Assembly (NCBI RefSeq): GCF_025965415.1
Contig: NZ_JAOPWY010000022.1
Coordinates: forward strand, 1-51,025
Direction of reading: 5' to 3'
DNA from: Nocardioides sp.
GTDB lineage: Bacteria > Actinomycetota > Actinomycetes > Propionibacteriales > Nocardioidaceae
DNA length: 51,025 bases
In this document: in pieces, positions 19,758 to 28,034 of the stretch
Layout of the letters: every line of letters begins with the position of its first letter
Position numbering within the stretch: the first letter of the stretch is position 1
Program-made: the position numbers and the translations under genes
The notes under the pieces: generated by a model
What the model was told of the DNA's origin: nothing
Seen by the model: only the letters and a program-made list of their open reading frames with translations
Database searches by the model: none

Positions 19758-20930
19758 ATGAATGCTCGACAGCCCGACCCCGCGGCGTCCGCAGGAGGCT
19801 GGCTCGGCGAGGGAGCGCTCGCGCAGGGCACCGAGCGCTACGCGTCCCTGTTCACCTACCACCCGCACGCCGCCTACTCCGTGGACCGGCACGGCTACTT
19901 CACCGACGCCAACCCCCGGGCGCTCGAGATGACCGGGCTGAACCTTCAGCAGATGCGGGAGACGCACTTCTCCGAGGTCATCCACCCCGACGACGTGCAC
20001 CTCCTCGAGGACGGCTTCGAGGGCGCCATGAGCGGGCAGCCCCAGGTGGTCGAGGCACGCGTGCTGCGAGCCGACGGCGACATCGTCGACATCCGGTGCA
20101 CCGCGATCCCCGTCGTCGTCGCCGGCGAGGTCGTCGGCGTGCACGGCATCACCGAGGACGTCACCGAGGCCAAGCAGGTGCTGCGGGAGCTCGAGGAGGC
20201 CAACGTCGCCAAGTCCCTCTTCCTGGCCACCGTGAGCCACGAGGTGCGTACGCCGCTGGCCGCGCTCGTCGGCGCCACCGACCTCCTGCTGCACGCCGAG
20301 CTCGATCCCGAGCCACAGCACTACGCGCAGCTGGTGCAGCGCTCCAGCGAGCGCCTGATGCGCCTGGTCGACGACATCCTGGAGTTCTCCGGGCTCGAGG
20401 CCCGCCGCACCGTGCTGCGCCCGAGGCCGTTCTCGGTCCACGCTGTCGTGGAGGACGTCGCCGAGTGGGCGGTCCCCCTCGCCGAGAGCCGCGGCCTGAC
20501 GCTGACCCTCGTCGTCGACGAGTCCGTCCCGGAGACCAGCACGGGCGACGCGCTGCGGGTGACGCAGGTCGTGACGAACCTCGTGCAGAACGCCCTCACC
20601 TTCACCGAGTCCGGTTCCGTCGACGTACGCGTCAGCGCGGGCGCGGCCCCGGCCACCTGGGTCGAGTTCGCGGTCGCCGACACCGGCGTGGGCATCGCCG
20701 AGGACCACCTGCGCACGCTGTTCCGGCCGTTCCGGCAGGTGGACCCCCACACCGCCCGTCCGCACCGGGGCACCGGGCTCGGCCTGGCGATCTGTCGCGA
20801 GCTCGTCGACCTGATGGACGGCGAGCTCGGCGTCCGCTCCACGGTCGGGGAGGGCAGCACCTTCACGTTCCGCGTCCCGCTGCGACCCGGCACCGAGGAC
20901 CTCGGGGCAGAGGGCTCGATCAGGCGCTGA
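19758..20930 (+). CDS. PAS-domain sensor histidine kinase (orphan)
   Basis: A 390-residue soluble kinase with no membrane helix. A PAS domain spans about residues 25-145 (YHPHAAYSVDRHGYFTDANP; VIHPDDV; GVHGITEDVTEAKQ). HisKA follows with the phospho-acceptor His161 in TVSHEVRTPL, then the HATPase domain with N box NLVQNALTF, G1 DTGVGI and G2 GTGLGLAI. ATG 19758 is supported by CGGAGG five bases upstream; longer in-frame starts lack one. No response regulator gene is adjacent, so the partner is elsewhere. A cytoplasmic signal, perhaps redox or a small ligand bound by PAS, is inferred. The gene's end overlaps the convergent M20 gene by 11 bp. Confidence 0.92.
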   Translation: MNARQPDPAASAGGWLGEGALAQGTERYASLFTYHPHAAYSVDRHGYFTDANPRALEMTGLNLQQMRETHFSEVIHPDDVHLLEDGFEGAMSGQPQVVEARVLRADGDIVDIRCTAIPVVVAGEVVGVHGITEDVTEAKQVLRELEEANVAKSLFLATVSHEVRTPLAALVGATDLLLHAELDPEPQHYAQLVQRSSERLMRLVDDILEFSGLEARRTVLRPRPFSVHAVVEDVAEWAVPLAESRGLTLTLVVDESVPETSTGDALRVTQVVTNLVQNALTFTESGSVDVRVSAGAAPATWVEFAVADTGVGIAEDHLRTLFRPFRQVDPHTARPHRGTGLGLAICRELVDLMDGELGVRSTVGEGSTFTFRVPLRPGTEDLGAEGSIRR

Positions 20931-22110
20931 GCGCCGTCACCGCAGCCTCGGCGAGCACGCGGGCCGCGATGCAGGTCGCCGCCTCGTCGATGCGGAGGTT
21001 GCCCTGGTGGAGGTCGTACGTCGGCCCGCCAGGGGTCCGGGTGCCGAGCCGGGCCATGGCGCCGGGGACGGAGTCGAGGTACCAGCCGAAGTCCTCCCCG
21101 CCGAGGCTCTGCGTCGTGGTGACGTGCCCGCCCGGGCCGAGGACGCGGTCCAGCGCGGCGCCGAGCAGCGCGGTGGAGACCACGTGGTTGACCACGGGCG
21201 GGACGCCGCGCTGGTAGGTGACCTCGGCGGTCACGCTGTAGGGGGCGACGATCGTGGTGATGAGCTGGCGGATCAGGTGCTCGGCGTCGGCCCAGGCGAC
21301 GGCGTCGAGCATCCGGACGGTGCCGGCGACGACACCGCCGTGCGGGATCACGTTGGGGGCCGAGCCGGCGCGCACCATCCCCCACACCACGCTGACCCCG
21401 GCCCGCGGGTCGAGCCGGCGGCTGAGGATCGCCGGCAGCTCGGTGATCACCTTGCCGAGCGCGAAGGTGAGGTCCTCGGTCAGGTGCGGGCGCGAGGTGT
21501 GGCCGCCCTTGCCGATCAGGCGGACGGTCAGCGAGTCGGCGGCCCCGGTGAGCGGTCCCTCGCGCAGGCCGATCTGGCCCACGTCGAGGCTCGGGTCGCA
21601 GTGCAGCCCGAAGACGTGGCTCACGCCCTCGAGCGCTCCGGCGGAGATCAGGTGCAGCGCCCCACCGGGCATCACCTCCTCGGCGGGCTGGAAGAGCAGC
21701 CGCACGCGGCCGGGCAGCAGGCCGCGCGCGGAGACCTCGGCGAGGGCGAGGCCGGCGCCGACGAGCCCGGCGGTGTGCACGTCGTGGCCGCAGGCGTGCG
21801 CGACGCCGGGCGTGGCGCTGCGCCACGGGTCGGAGATCAGGTCGTCCACCGGCAGCGCGTCGAGGTCGGCGCGCAGCGCCACGAGCGAGCCCCCGGTGCC
21901 GATCTCGGCCAGGACTCCTCCGCCGTCGGGTCGGGTGACCGCCCAGCCGGCTCCACCGAGGGCGGACGCGACCGCGTCGGAGGTGCGGTCCTCCTCCCAG
22001 CTCAGCTCGGGGTGGGCATGGAGGTCGCGACGGAGGGCGACGAGGTCGTCGGCGTGCTTGTCGACGACCTCATCGATGACGGACGTGGCGGGGAGGGTGG
22101 GTTCAGGCAT
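20920..22110 (-). CDS. M20 family metallopeptidase / amidohydrolase
   Basis: A 396-residue member of the M20D group (N-acyl amino acid or hippurate-type amidohydrolases). The zinc-ligand and catalytic stretches are LRADLDALPV, HACGHDVHTA, LLFQPAEEVMPGGA (catalytic Glu-Glu), GLHCDP and LGGEDFGWYL. A dimerisation insert occupies the middle (LTVRLIGKGGHTSRPH). Substrates of this family include N-acyl amino acids, auxin conjugates and peptidoglycan fragments; nothing here narrows it. It lies 12 bp downstream of meaB on the same strand and may be read from the same transcript. Confidence 0.91.
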   Translation of the reverse strand: MPEPTLPATSVIDEVVDKHADDLVALRRDLHAHPELSWEEDRTSDAVASALGGAGWAVTRPDGGGVLAEIGTGGSLVALRADLDALPVDDLISDPWRSATPGVAHACGHDVHTAGLVGAGLALAEVSARGLLPGRVRLLFQPAEEVMPGGALHLISAGALEGVSHVFGLHCDPSLDVGQIGLREGPLTGAADSLTVRLIGKGGHTSRPHLTEDLTFALGKVITELPAILSRRLDPRAGVSVVWGMVRAGSAPNVIPHGGVVAGTVRMLDAVAWADAEHLIRQLITTIVAPYSVTAEVTYQRGVPPVVNHVVSTALLGAALDRVLGPGGHVTTTQSLGGEDFGWYLDSVPGAMARLGTRTPGGPTYDLHQGNLRIDEAATCIAARVLAEAAVTALSA

Positions 22111-22122
22111 GACCCACCCACC

Positions 22123-23112
22123 CTAGTTCGTCCCGGTGTCGTAGGCCGCGAGCAACCGGTCCGCGGCCAGTGGTGCCGGGAGCTCACCCGCCAGCACCGC
22201 CCGCCGTACGTCGTCGCGCACCGCGGCGACCCCGGCCGAGGACCGCAGGCGCTGGGCGAGCTCGTCGCGCACCAGGGCCCACATGAAGTCCAGCTGCTGC
22301 TCGGCGCGCTTGTGGGCCAGGCCGTCGACCCCGAGGTGCTCGCGGTGCTCGGCGACCCGCTGCCAGACGTCGTCCACGCCGGCGCCGGTCAGCGCGGAGC
22401 ACGTCACCACGGGAGGAGCCCACTCCGCGTGCCCGCGCACCAGCCGGAGCGCGCCGGCCAGCTCGCGCGCCGCGACCCGCGCGTCGGCCTCGTGGTCGCC
22501 GTCGGCCTTGTTGACCGCGACCACGTCGGCGATCTCGAGGATGCCCTTCTTGATGCCCTGGAGCTGGTCGCCGGTGCGGGCGAGGGTGAGGAAGAGGAAC
22601 GTGTCGACCATCCCGGCCACCGTCACCTCGGACTGCCCGACGCCGACCGTCTCCACCAGCACGACGTCGTGGCCGGCGGCCTCGAGCACCACCATCGCCT
22701 GCACGGTGGCCCGCGCGACGCCGCCGAGGGTGCCCGCCGACGGCGAGGGCCGGATGAAGGCGCGGGGGTCGACCGCCAGTGCGGCCATCCGGGTCTTGTC
22801 GCCGAGGACCGAGCCGCCGGTGCGCACCGACGACGGGTCGACGGCGAGCACACCGACGCGGTGGCCGGCCCCCGTCAGCCGGGTGCCGAGGCTCTCGATG
22901 AAGGTCGACTTGCCGACGCCGGGCACGCCGCTGATGCCGACCCGCGTCGCCGGGGGCCGTTCGACCGCCGCCAGCCCGGTCAGCAGCTCCCGGGCCGCGG
23001 CGCGGTGCTCGGTCCGCGACGACTCGACGAGGGTGATGGCGCGCGAGACGTCGGCGCGTCGACCCGCCACCACCCCCTCGACCAGTGCAGGGACGTCGAC
23101 CGGACGGGGCAT
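22123..23112 (-). CDS. meaB: Methylmalonyl-CoA mutase-associated GTPase
   Basis: A G3E-family P-loop GTPase of 329 residues that loads and protects the adenosylcobalamin cofactor of methylmalonyl-CoA mutase. The P-loop reads GVSGVPGVGKSTF-like (ISGVPGVGKSTF), with DPSSVRTGGSVLGDKTRM, the switch region VETVGVGQSE and the guanine-specificity motif NKAD. It sits 7 bp after mutB, with GAGGA before ATG 23112; a GTG one codon upstream is also possible. The arrangement mutA-mutB-meaB is the usual actinobacterial one, so all three are expected to be co-expressed. Confidence 0.95.
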   Translation of the reverse strand: MPRPVDVPALVEGVVAGRRADVSRAITLVESSRTEHRAAARELLTGLAAVERPPATRVGISGVPGVGKSTFIESLGTRLTGAGHRVGVLAVDPSSVRTGGSVLGDKTRMAALAVDPRAFIRPSPSAGTLGGVARATVQAMVVLEAAGHDVVLVETVGVGQSEVTVAGMVDTFLFLTLARTGDQLQGIKKGILEIADVVAVNKADGDHEADARVAARELAGALRLVRGHAEWAPPVVTCSALTGAGVDDVWQRVAEHREHLGVDGLAHKRAEQQLDFMWALVRDELAQRLRSSAGVAAVRDDVRRAVLAGELPAPLAADRLLAAYDTGTN

Positions 23113-23119
23113 CACGTCC

Positions 23120-25291
23120 TCACGCCGAGCGCAGCCGGGCCAGCAGGTCGAGCGCGGACTCCGCGATCACGGTGCCCGGCAGGAACACGGCGGCGGCACC
23201 CATCTCCCTGAGCGTCTCGACGTCGTCGGGCGGGATGACGCCGCCGATCACGATCATGATGTCCGGGCGCCCCTGGTCGGCCAGCGCCTGCTTGAGCGCG
23301 GGCAGCAGCGTGAGGTGGCCGGCCGCCAGCGACGACACCCCGACGATGTGCACGTCCGCGTCGATCGCCTGCTGCGCGACCTCTTCCGGCGTCGAGAACA
23401 GCGGGCCCACGTCGACGTCGAAGCCGAGGTCGGCGAAGGCGGTGACGACGACCTTCTGGCCGCGGTCGTGGCCGTCCTGGCCCATCTTGGCGACGAGGAT
23501 CCGGGGGCGCCGGCCCTCCTCGGCCTCGAACTCCTCGGTCGCCCTCAGCACCTCGGCGACCTTGCTGCCCTCGGCGGTGCCTGCCTCGTCGCGGTACACG
23601 CCGCTGATCGTACGGATCACGGCCTGGTGGCGGCCGTAGACCTTCTCCAGCGCGTCGGAGATCTCCCCGACCGTCGCCTTCGCGCGGGCCGCGTCGACGG
23701 CCAGCGCAAGGAGGTTGCCCTCCAGCGAGCCGCCGCCGACCGGGCCACGCTCGGCCGAGGCCGTGAGCGCGTCCAGCGCACGGCGTACGTCGTCGTCGTC
23801 GCGCTCGGCGCGCAGCCGCTCGAGCTTGGCGACCTGCTGGCGGTAGACGTCGTCGTTGTCGACGCGGAGCACGTCGAGCTTGTCCTCGACCGGGAGGCGG
23901 AAGGTGTTGACGCCGATGACCTTCTGGGTGCCGGAGTCGATGCGTGCCTGGGTGCGGGCGGCCGCCTCCTCGATGCGCATCTTGGGGATGCCCTGCTCGA
24001 TCGCCGCGGCCATGCCACCGGCGCGCTCGGCCTCGAGGATGTGCGCCCACGCGCGCTCGGCGAGGTCGTGGGTGAGCTTCTCGACGTAGTAGGAGCCGGC
24101 CCACGGGTCGATGATCTCGGTGGTTCCGCTCTCCTGCTGCAGAAGGAGCTGGGTGTTGCGCGCGATGCGCGCCGAGAAGTCCGTCGGCAGTGCGATCGCC
24201 TCGTCGAGGGCGTTGGTGTGCAGCGACTGCGTGTGGCCCTGCGTGGACGCCATCGCCTCGATGCAGGTGCGCCCGACGTTGTTGAAGACGTCCTGCGCGG
24301 TGAGCGACCAGCCCGACGTCTGGCTGTGGGTGCGCAGCGAGCGCGACTTGGGGTTCTGCGGGTCGAAGTCGTCGACCAGCCGCGCCCAGATCGCCCGGGC
24401 CGCGCGCATCTTGGCGACCTCCATGAAGAAGTTCATCCCGATCGCCCAGAAGAAGGACAGGCGCGGCGCGAACTGGTCGATCGTCATGCCGGTGCCGAGG
24501 CCCGCGCGGATGTACTCGACCCCGTCGGCCAGCGTGTAGGCGAGCTCCAGGTCGGCCGTCGCCCCGGCCTCCTGGATGTGGTAGCCGGAGATCGAGATGG
24601 AGTTGAAGCGCGGCATCCTCTGGGAGGTGAAGTCGAAGATGTCGCTGATGATCCGCATGCTCGGCGCCGGCGGGTAGATGTAGGTGTTGCGGACCATGAA
24701 CTCCTTGAGGATGTCGTTCTGGATCGTCCCCGCGAGCTGTTCCGGCTTCACCCCCTGCTCCTCGGCCGCCGCGATGTAGAGCGCGAGCACCGGCAGCACC
24801 GCGCCGTTCATCGTCATCGACACCGACATCTCGTCGAGCGGGATGCCGTCGAAGAGCGTGCGGGTGTCGTAGATCGAGTCGATCGCCACGCCCGCCATGC
24901 CGACGTCGCCGCGCACCCGCGGGTGGTCGGAGTCGTAGCCGCGGTGGGTGGCGAGGTCGAAGGCGACGCTCAGGCCCTTCTGCCCGGCCGCGAGGTTGCG
25001 GCGGTAGAACGCGTTGGACTCCTCGGCGGTGGAGAAGCCGGCGTACTGCCGGATCGTCCACGGCTGGGTCGTGTACATCGTCGGGTAGGGCCCGCGCAGG
25101 AACGGCGCGATGCCCGGCCAGGTGTCGAGCCCGTCGAGGCCCTCGAGGTGCTCGGGGCCGTAGACCGGGAGGATGTCGATGCCTTCGGGGCTCGTCCACG
25201 GCTCACCCCCGCCCTCGGTGGTCGAGGCTGGGGCGGAGCGAGCCTCGAGACCACTCAGCGGCACCTCGGCGAAGTTCTTCGGGATGCTCAC
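23120..25291 (-). CDS. mutB: Methylmalonyl-CoA mutase, large (catalytic) subunit
   Basis: A 723-residue adenosylcobalamin enzyme that interconverts (R)-methylmalonyl-CoA and succinyl-CoA. The substrate barrel is recognised by [20 protein letters not shown] and GIAPFLRG. The C-terminal cobalamin domain has the full DxHxxG (Asp606, His608 in DGHDRGQ), SSLAAGH and IGGVIPPDD. The GTG start at 25291 overlaps the mutA stop by four bases (GTGA). Residues 13-26 ([14 protein letters not shown]) are not typical of the family and are encoded by a palindromic repeat; see the separate entry. An overlapping 1289-residue frame running into mutA is a GC shadow. Confidence 0.96.
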   Translation of the reverse strand: MSIPKNFAEVPLSGLEARSAPASTTEGGGEPWTSPEGIDILPVYGPEHLEGLDGLDTWPGIAPFLRGPYPTMYTTQPWTIRQYAGFSTAEESNAFYRRNLAAGQKGLSVAFDLATHRGYDSDHPRVRGDVGMAGVAIDSIYDTRTLFDGIPLDEMSVSMTMNGAVLPVLALYIAAAEEQGVKPEQLAGTIQNDILKEFMVRNTYIYPPAPSMRIISDIFDFTSQRMPRFNSISISGYHIQEAGATADLELAYTLADGVEYIRAGLGTGMTIDQFAPRLSFFWAIGMNFFMEVAKMRAARAIWARLVDDFDPQNPKSRSLRTHSQTSGWSLTAQDVFNNVGRTCIEAMASTQGHTQSLHTNALDEAIALPTDFSARIARNTQLLLQQESGTTEIIDPWAGSYYVEKLTHDLAERAWAHILEAERAGGMAAAIEQGIPKMRIEEAAARTQARIDSGTQKVIGVNTFRLPVEDKLDVLRVDNDDVYRQQVAKLERLRAERDDDDVRRALDALTASAERGPVGGGSLEGNLLALAVDAARAKATVGEISDALEKVYGRHQAVIRTISGVYRDEAGTAEGSKVAEVLRATEEFEAEEGRRPRILVAKMGQDGHDRGQKVVVTAFADLGFDVDVGPLFSTPEEVAQQAIDADVHIVGVSSLAAGHLTLLPALKQALADQGRPDIMIVIGGVIPPDDVETLREMGAAAVFLPGTVIAESALDLLARLRSA
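25216..25255. repeat. Palindromic repeat inside the mutB 5' coding region
   Basis: The plus strand reads CGGTGGTCGAGGCT, then a GGCGGAGCGAG-type centre, then AGCCTCGAGACCACT. The ends are inverted copies (GTGGTCGAGGCT against AGCCTCGAGACCAC, with two extra bases). The same end motif GGTGGTCGAG...TCGAGACC recurs next to purH at 49301. It adds codons 13-26 to mutB in frame. Confidence 0.65.
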
Positions 25292-27114
25292 TTCGAGAGC
25301 TCCTCTCGGGTCCGGGCCAGGAAGGCCAGGGCGTCCACCCCCATGGCACACGAGTCGTCGACGTCGGTCACGGTCCGCTCCCCTGGCTTGCCCGCCAGCA
25401 CGACGTACGACGCTCCTGCCGCACGGAGCGCGGTGACCAGGTCGGCGCCCCACTCGGCGTACGCCGCATCGGTGCCGGCCAGGCAGACGACCGGCTGGCC
25501 GGCGTAGGCCGACGTGACCGCCTCGACCCCGTCGGTGGCGCCGGCCGCCTCGACGGCGACGCCGCCGGCGGCGAACAGGTTGGTGGCGAAGGTGGCCCGC
25601 GCGGTGTGCGCGGCGACCGGGCCCATGGTGGCCAGGAAGACGGGCCGGGTCGCGGGCTGGGCCCGGAGGTCCTCGAAGGCCGAGCCGTAGTGCACCCCGG
25701 TCCTGCTCCACGGCTCCCGCTCGGGCAGCACCTCGGCGAGGTGGGGGAACTCCGAGATCCCGGTCAGCGGGCGCGAGCGGTCGGCGATCCCCGCCGCGCG
25801 CGCGTCCCGGACCTCGCGCACGCGCGCCTTGACGCCCGCGGCGGCCTGCTCGCCGAACCCCCCGTCGGCCTCGATCCGGCCGAGCTCGGCCCAGCCGGCG
25901 ACGGCGAGGTCGTCGGTGAGCTTCTCGACGGCGTACGAGCCGCCGGCCGGGTCGGTCACGGTCGCGACGTGGGACTCCTCGATCAGCAGCGAGGAGGTGT
26001 TGCGCGCGATGCGGCGACCGAGCGCGTCGGGGCGGCCGAGCCGCTCGTCGAAGGGCACGACCGTGATCGCGTCGGCCCCGCCCACGCCGGCGGCGAAGGC
26101 CGCGACCGTGCCGCGCAGCATGTTGACCCAGGGGTCGACCCGGCCCATCATCGCGCGGCTGGTGATCACGTGCTGGCGCTGCGGGACGTCGACCGCGACA
26201 CCGCTGGCCTCGAGCACCCGCGCCCAGAGGCGGCGGGCCGCGCGGAGCTTGGCGATCGTGGGGAACTGCTCGTCGGTCGCGGCGTAGCGGAACTCGACGA
26301 GCCGCGCCGCCTCCTCGACCGAGAAGCCGGCCTCGGCGAGGAGGCGGAGGTAGTGCACCCCGACGGCCATCGTCCAGCCGAGCTCCTGCGCGTCGCTGGC
26401 GCCGCGGTCGTGGAGCGCGGTGCCGTCGACGACCGCGCCCAGCACGCCGAGCGACTGCGCGCGGCGGACGGTGCCGACGAAGCCGTCGGCGACCGTGCGG
26501 CCGTCGTCGTCGACCCGCTCGCCGAACATCAGCGCGGTGGCGGGGTCGGCGGAGAGGTTGTTGCCGGGGTGCGGCTCGGCGGCGGTGTCCTCGAGCAGCT
26601 GCGCGAGGGCCTCGGACTGCTCCGTGCTCGGGCGTTCGAGCGTGACCGGGGCGAGGTCCAGCAGCACGCCCTGCAGCGCGACGGCCAGGTCGGTGCCGTG
26701 CTCCACGTCGAGGTGCAGGGAGGTGGCGCCGTTGTCGAGGTCGACCAGGGCGTCGTCGTTGACCGCCTTCGCGTCGTCGCCGACCACGGACGTGCGCACG
26801 TCCCAGGCACCGGCGCGCACCGGCCGCCCGGCGGTGACGAGGCCCTCGAGGTCGGACTGCTGGCCGATCGGCGCGACGTCGATCCCGTCCAGCGTGGTGC
26901 GCGTCAGCGCCGCCCAGACGTCGGAGTCCGGGGCGTCGTCGCCGAGACGACGGGCCTTGCGCAGCACCGCCGCGGTGGCCGCCTCCCACGCGGCGACGTC
27001 GTAGGTGTCGTCGTCGCCCACGAGGCGCAGCGAGCCCTCCTCGGGCTGCAGCTCCTCGGGCTCGGCCAGTCCACCCTCTGCGACACCATCGGGGGCGCCC
27101 TCGCGGTCGGTCAT
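25288..27114 (-). CDS. mutA: Methylmalonyl-CoA mutase, small subunit
   Basis: A 608-residue non-catalytic partner of MutB. It keeps the barrel fold ([64 protein letters not shown]) and a C-terminal Rossmann-like domain. The cobalamin motif DxHxxG is replaced by [13 protein letters not shown], so it cannot bind B12, as expected for small subunits. ATG 27114 is preceded by a TATCCT -10 at 7 nt and no Shine-Dalgarno sequence, so the operon message looks leaderless. The stop overlaps the mutB start. Confidence 0.95.
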   Translation of the reverse strand: MTDREGAPDGVAEGGLAEPEELQPEEGSLRLVGDDDTYDVAAWEAATAAVLRKARRLGDDAPDSDVWAALTRTTLDGIDVAPIGQQSDLEGLVTAGRPVRAGAWDVRTSVVGDDAKAVNDDALVDLDNGATSLHLDVEHGTDLAVALQGVLLDLAPVTLERPSTEQSEALAQLLEDTAAEPHPGNNLSADPATALMFGERVDDDGRTVADGFVGTVRRAQSLGVLGAVVDGTALHDRGASDAQELGWTMAVGVHYLRLLAEAGFSVEEAARLVEFRYAATDEQFPTIAKLRAARRLWARVLEASGVAVDVPQRQHVITSRAMMGRVDPWVNMLRGTVAAFAAGVGGADAITVVPFDERLGRPDALGRRIARNTSSLLIEESHVATVTDPAGGSYAVEKLTDDLAVAGWAELGRIEADGGFGEQAAAGVKARVREVRDARAAGIADRSRPLTGISEFPHLAEVLPEREPWSRTGVHYGSAFEDLRAQPATRPVFLATMGPVAAHTARATFATNLFAAGGVAVEAAGATDGVEAVTSAYAGQPVVCLAGTDAAYAEWGADLVTALRAAGASYVVLAGKPGERTVTDVDDSCAMGVDALAFLARTREELSK

Positions 27115-27121
27115 GAGTCGC

Positions 27122-27127
27122 AGGATA
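27122..27127 (-). promoter_or_regulatory. -10 element of the mutA-mutB-meaB transcript
   Basis: Read on the minus strand the hexamer is TATCCT (TANNNT type), 7 nt before ATG 27114. No ribosome binding site lies between, so transcription should begin at or next to the start codon. Confidence 0.5.
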
Positions 27128-27174
27128 GGACGAGCGTCACGCCACGGGCACTGCGCGGCCCTATGGGATACGTC

Positions 27175-27951
27175 TCAGACCTCGGTGCGGCCTTCGTTGT
27201 CCTTGGTGCGCAGCCCGATCTTGTTGCCCAGCCACACGAGCGGGTCGTACTTCTTGTCCACGACGCGCTCCTTCATCGGGATGATCGCGTTGTCGGTGAT
27301 CTTGATGCCCTCGGGACAGACCTCGGTGCAGCACTTGGTGATGTTGCACATCCCGAGGCCGGCCGCACCCTGGGCCAGCTCGCGCCGGTCGTGGGTGTCG
27401 AGCGGGTGCATGTCGAGCTCGGCGTAGCGGAGGAAGAAGCGCGGTCCGGCGAAGAACTCCTTGTTGTCCTCGTGGTCGCGCACGACGTGGCACACGTCCT
27501 GGCACAGGAAGCACTCGATGCACTTGCGGAACTCCTGGCCGCGCTCCACGTCGATCTGCGCCATCCGCCGCTTGCCGTCGGCGTCGCGCGGACCGAGCTG
27601 GGCCGACGGCACCTGCTTGGCCTTCTCGTAGTTGAAGGACACGTCGGTCACGAGGTCGCGGATGACCGGGAAGGTGCGCATCGGCGTCACCGTGATCGTC
27701 TCGTCCTCCTCGAAGTCGGAGAGCCGGCACATGCACATCAGCCGCGGCCGGCCGTTGACCTCGGCGCTGCACGACCCGCACTTGCCGGCCTTGCAGTTCC
27801 AGCGCACGGCGAGGTCGCCGGCCTGGGTCGCCTGGACGCGGTGGATCGCGTCGAGCACGACCTCGCCCTCGGAGACCTCCACCGGGAAGTCCTTGACCTC
27901 GCCGCCGTCCTTGTCCCCTCGCCAGATCCGCAGCTTCAACGTGTAGCTCAT
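27175..27951 (-). CDS. sdhB: Succinate dehydrogenase/fumarate reductase iron-sulfur subunit (complex 1)
   Basis: A 258-residue iron-sulfur subunit. The N-terminal plant-type ferredoxin domain has the [2Fe-2S] cysteines in NCKAGKCGSC and a later Cys in LMCMC. The C-terminal domain has CIECFLCQDVC and CNITKCCTEVCPEG for the [4Fe-4S] and [3Fe-4S] clusters. It passes electrons from the flavoprotein to the membrane anchor. ATG 27951 is preferred; an upstream in-frame start at 27981 would read into a repeat-derived stretch (MRARSEASTR). It is the last gene of the leftward operon. The layout and sequence resemble the mycobacterial Sdh1 set (Rv0247c-Rv0249c). Confidence 0.95.
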   Translation of the reverse strand: MSYTLKLRIWRGDKDGGEVKDFPVEVSEGEVVLDAIHRVQATQAGDLAVRWNCKAGKCGSCSAEVNGRPRLMCMCRLSDFEEDETITVTPMRTFPVIRDLVTDVSFNYEKAKQVPSAQLGPRDADGKRRMAQIDVERGQEFRKCIECFLCQDVCHVVRDHEDNKEFFAGPRFFLRYAELDMHPLDTHDRRELAQGAAGLGMCNITKCCTEVCPEGIKITDNAIIPMKERVVDKKYDPLVWLGNKIGLRTKDNEGRTEV

Positions 27952-28034
27952 GCGCGTACTCGCTTCGCTCCGTGCGCGCATGAGGCACGTGGCGCACTGT
28001 GTTGGATGACTCGCTCGCTCCGCTCGCTCATGCG
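27952..28034. repeat. GAGCGAAGCGAG-type repeat stretch between sdhA and sdhB of complex 1
   Basis: Read on the minus strand, two related units occur: one with GAGCGAGCGGAGCGAGCGAG directly after an ATG, and one with CGGAGCGAAGCGAGTACGCG. Both look like translated leaders (MSERSERV- and MRARSEASTR-like) that recur in Nocardioides gene starts, from memory. Here they fill the 76-bp gap inside an otherwise tight operon. Confidence 0.5.

Noticed and set aside
23120..26989. A 1289-residue open frame spanning mutB and most of mutA
   Set aside because: Its upstream two thirds of added sequence is an Arg/Gly/Pro-rich translation of mutA in the wrong frame. mutA itself is intact and ends with a four-base overlap at the mutB GTG.
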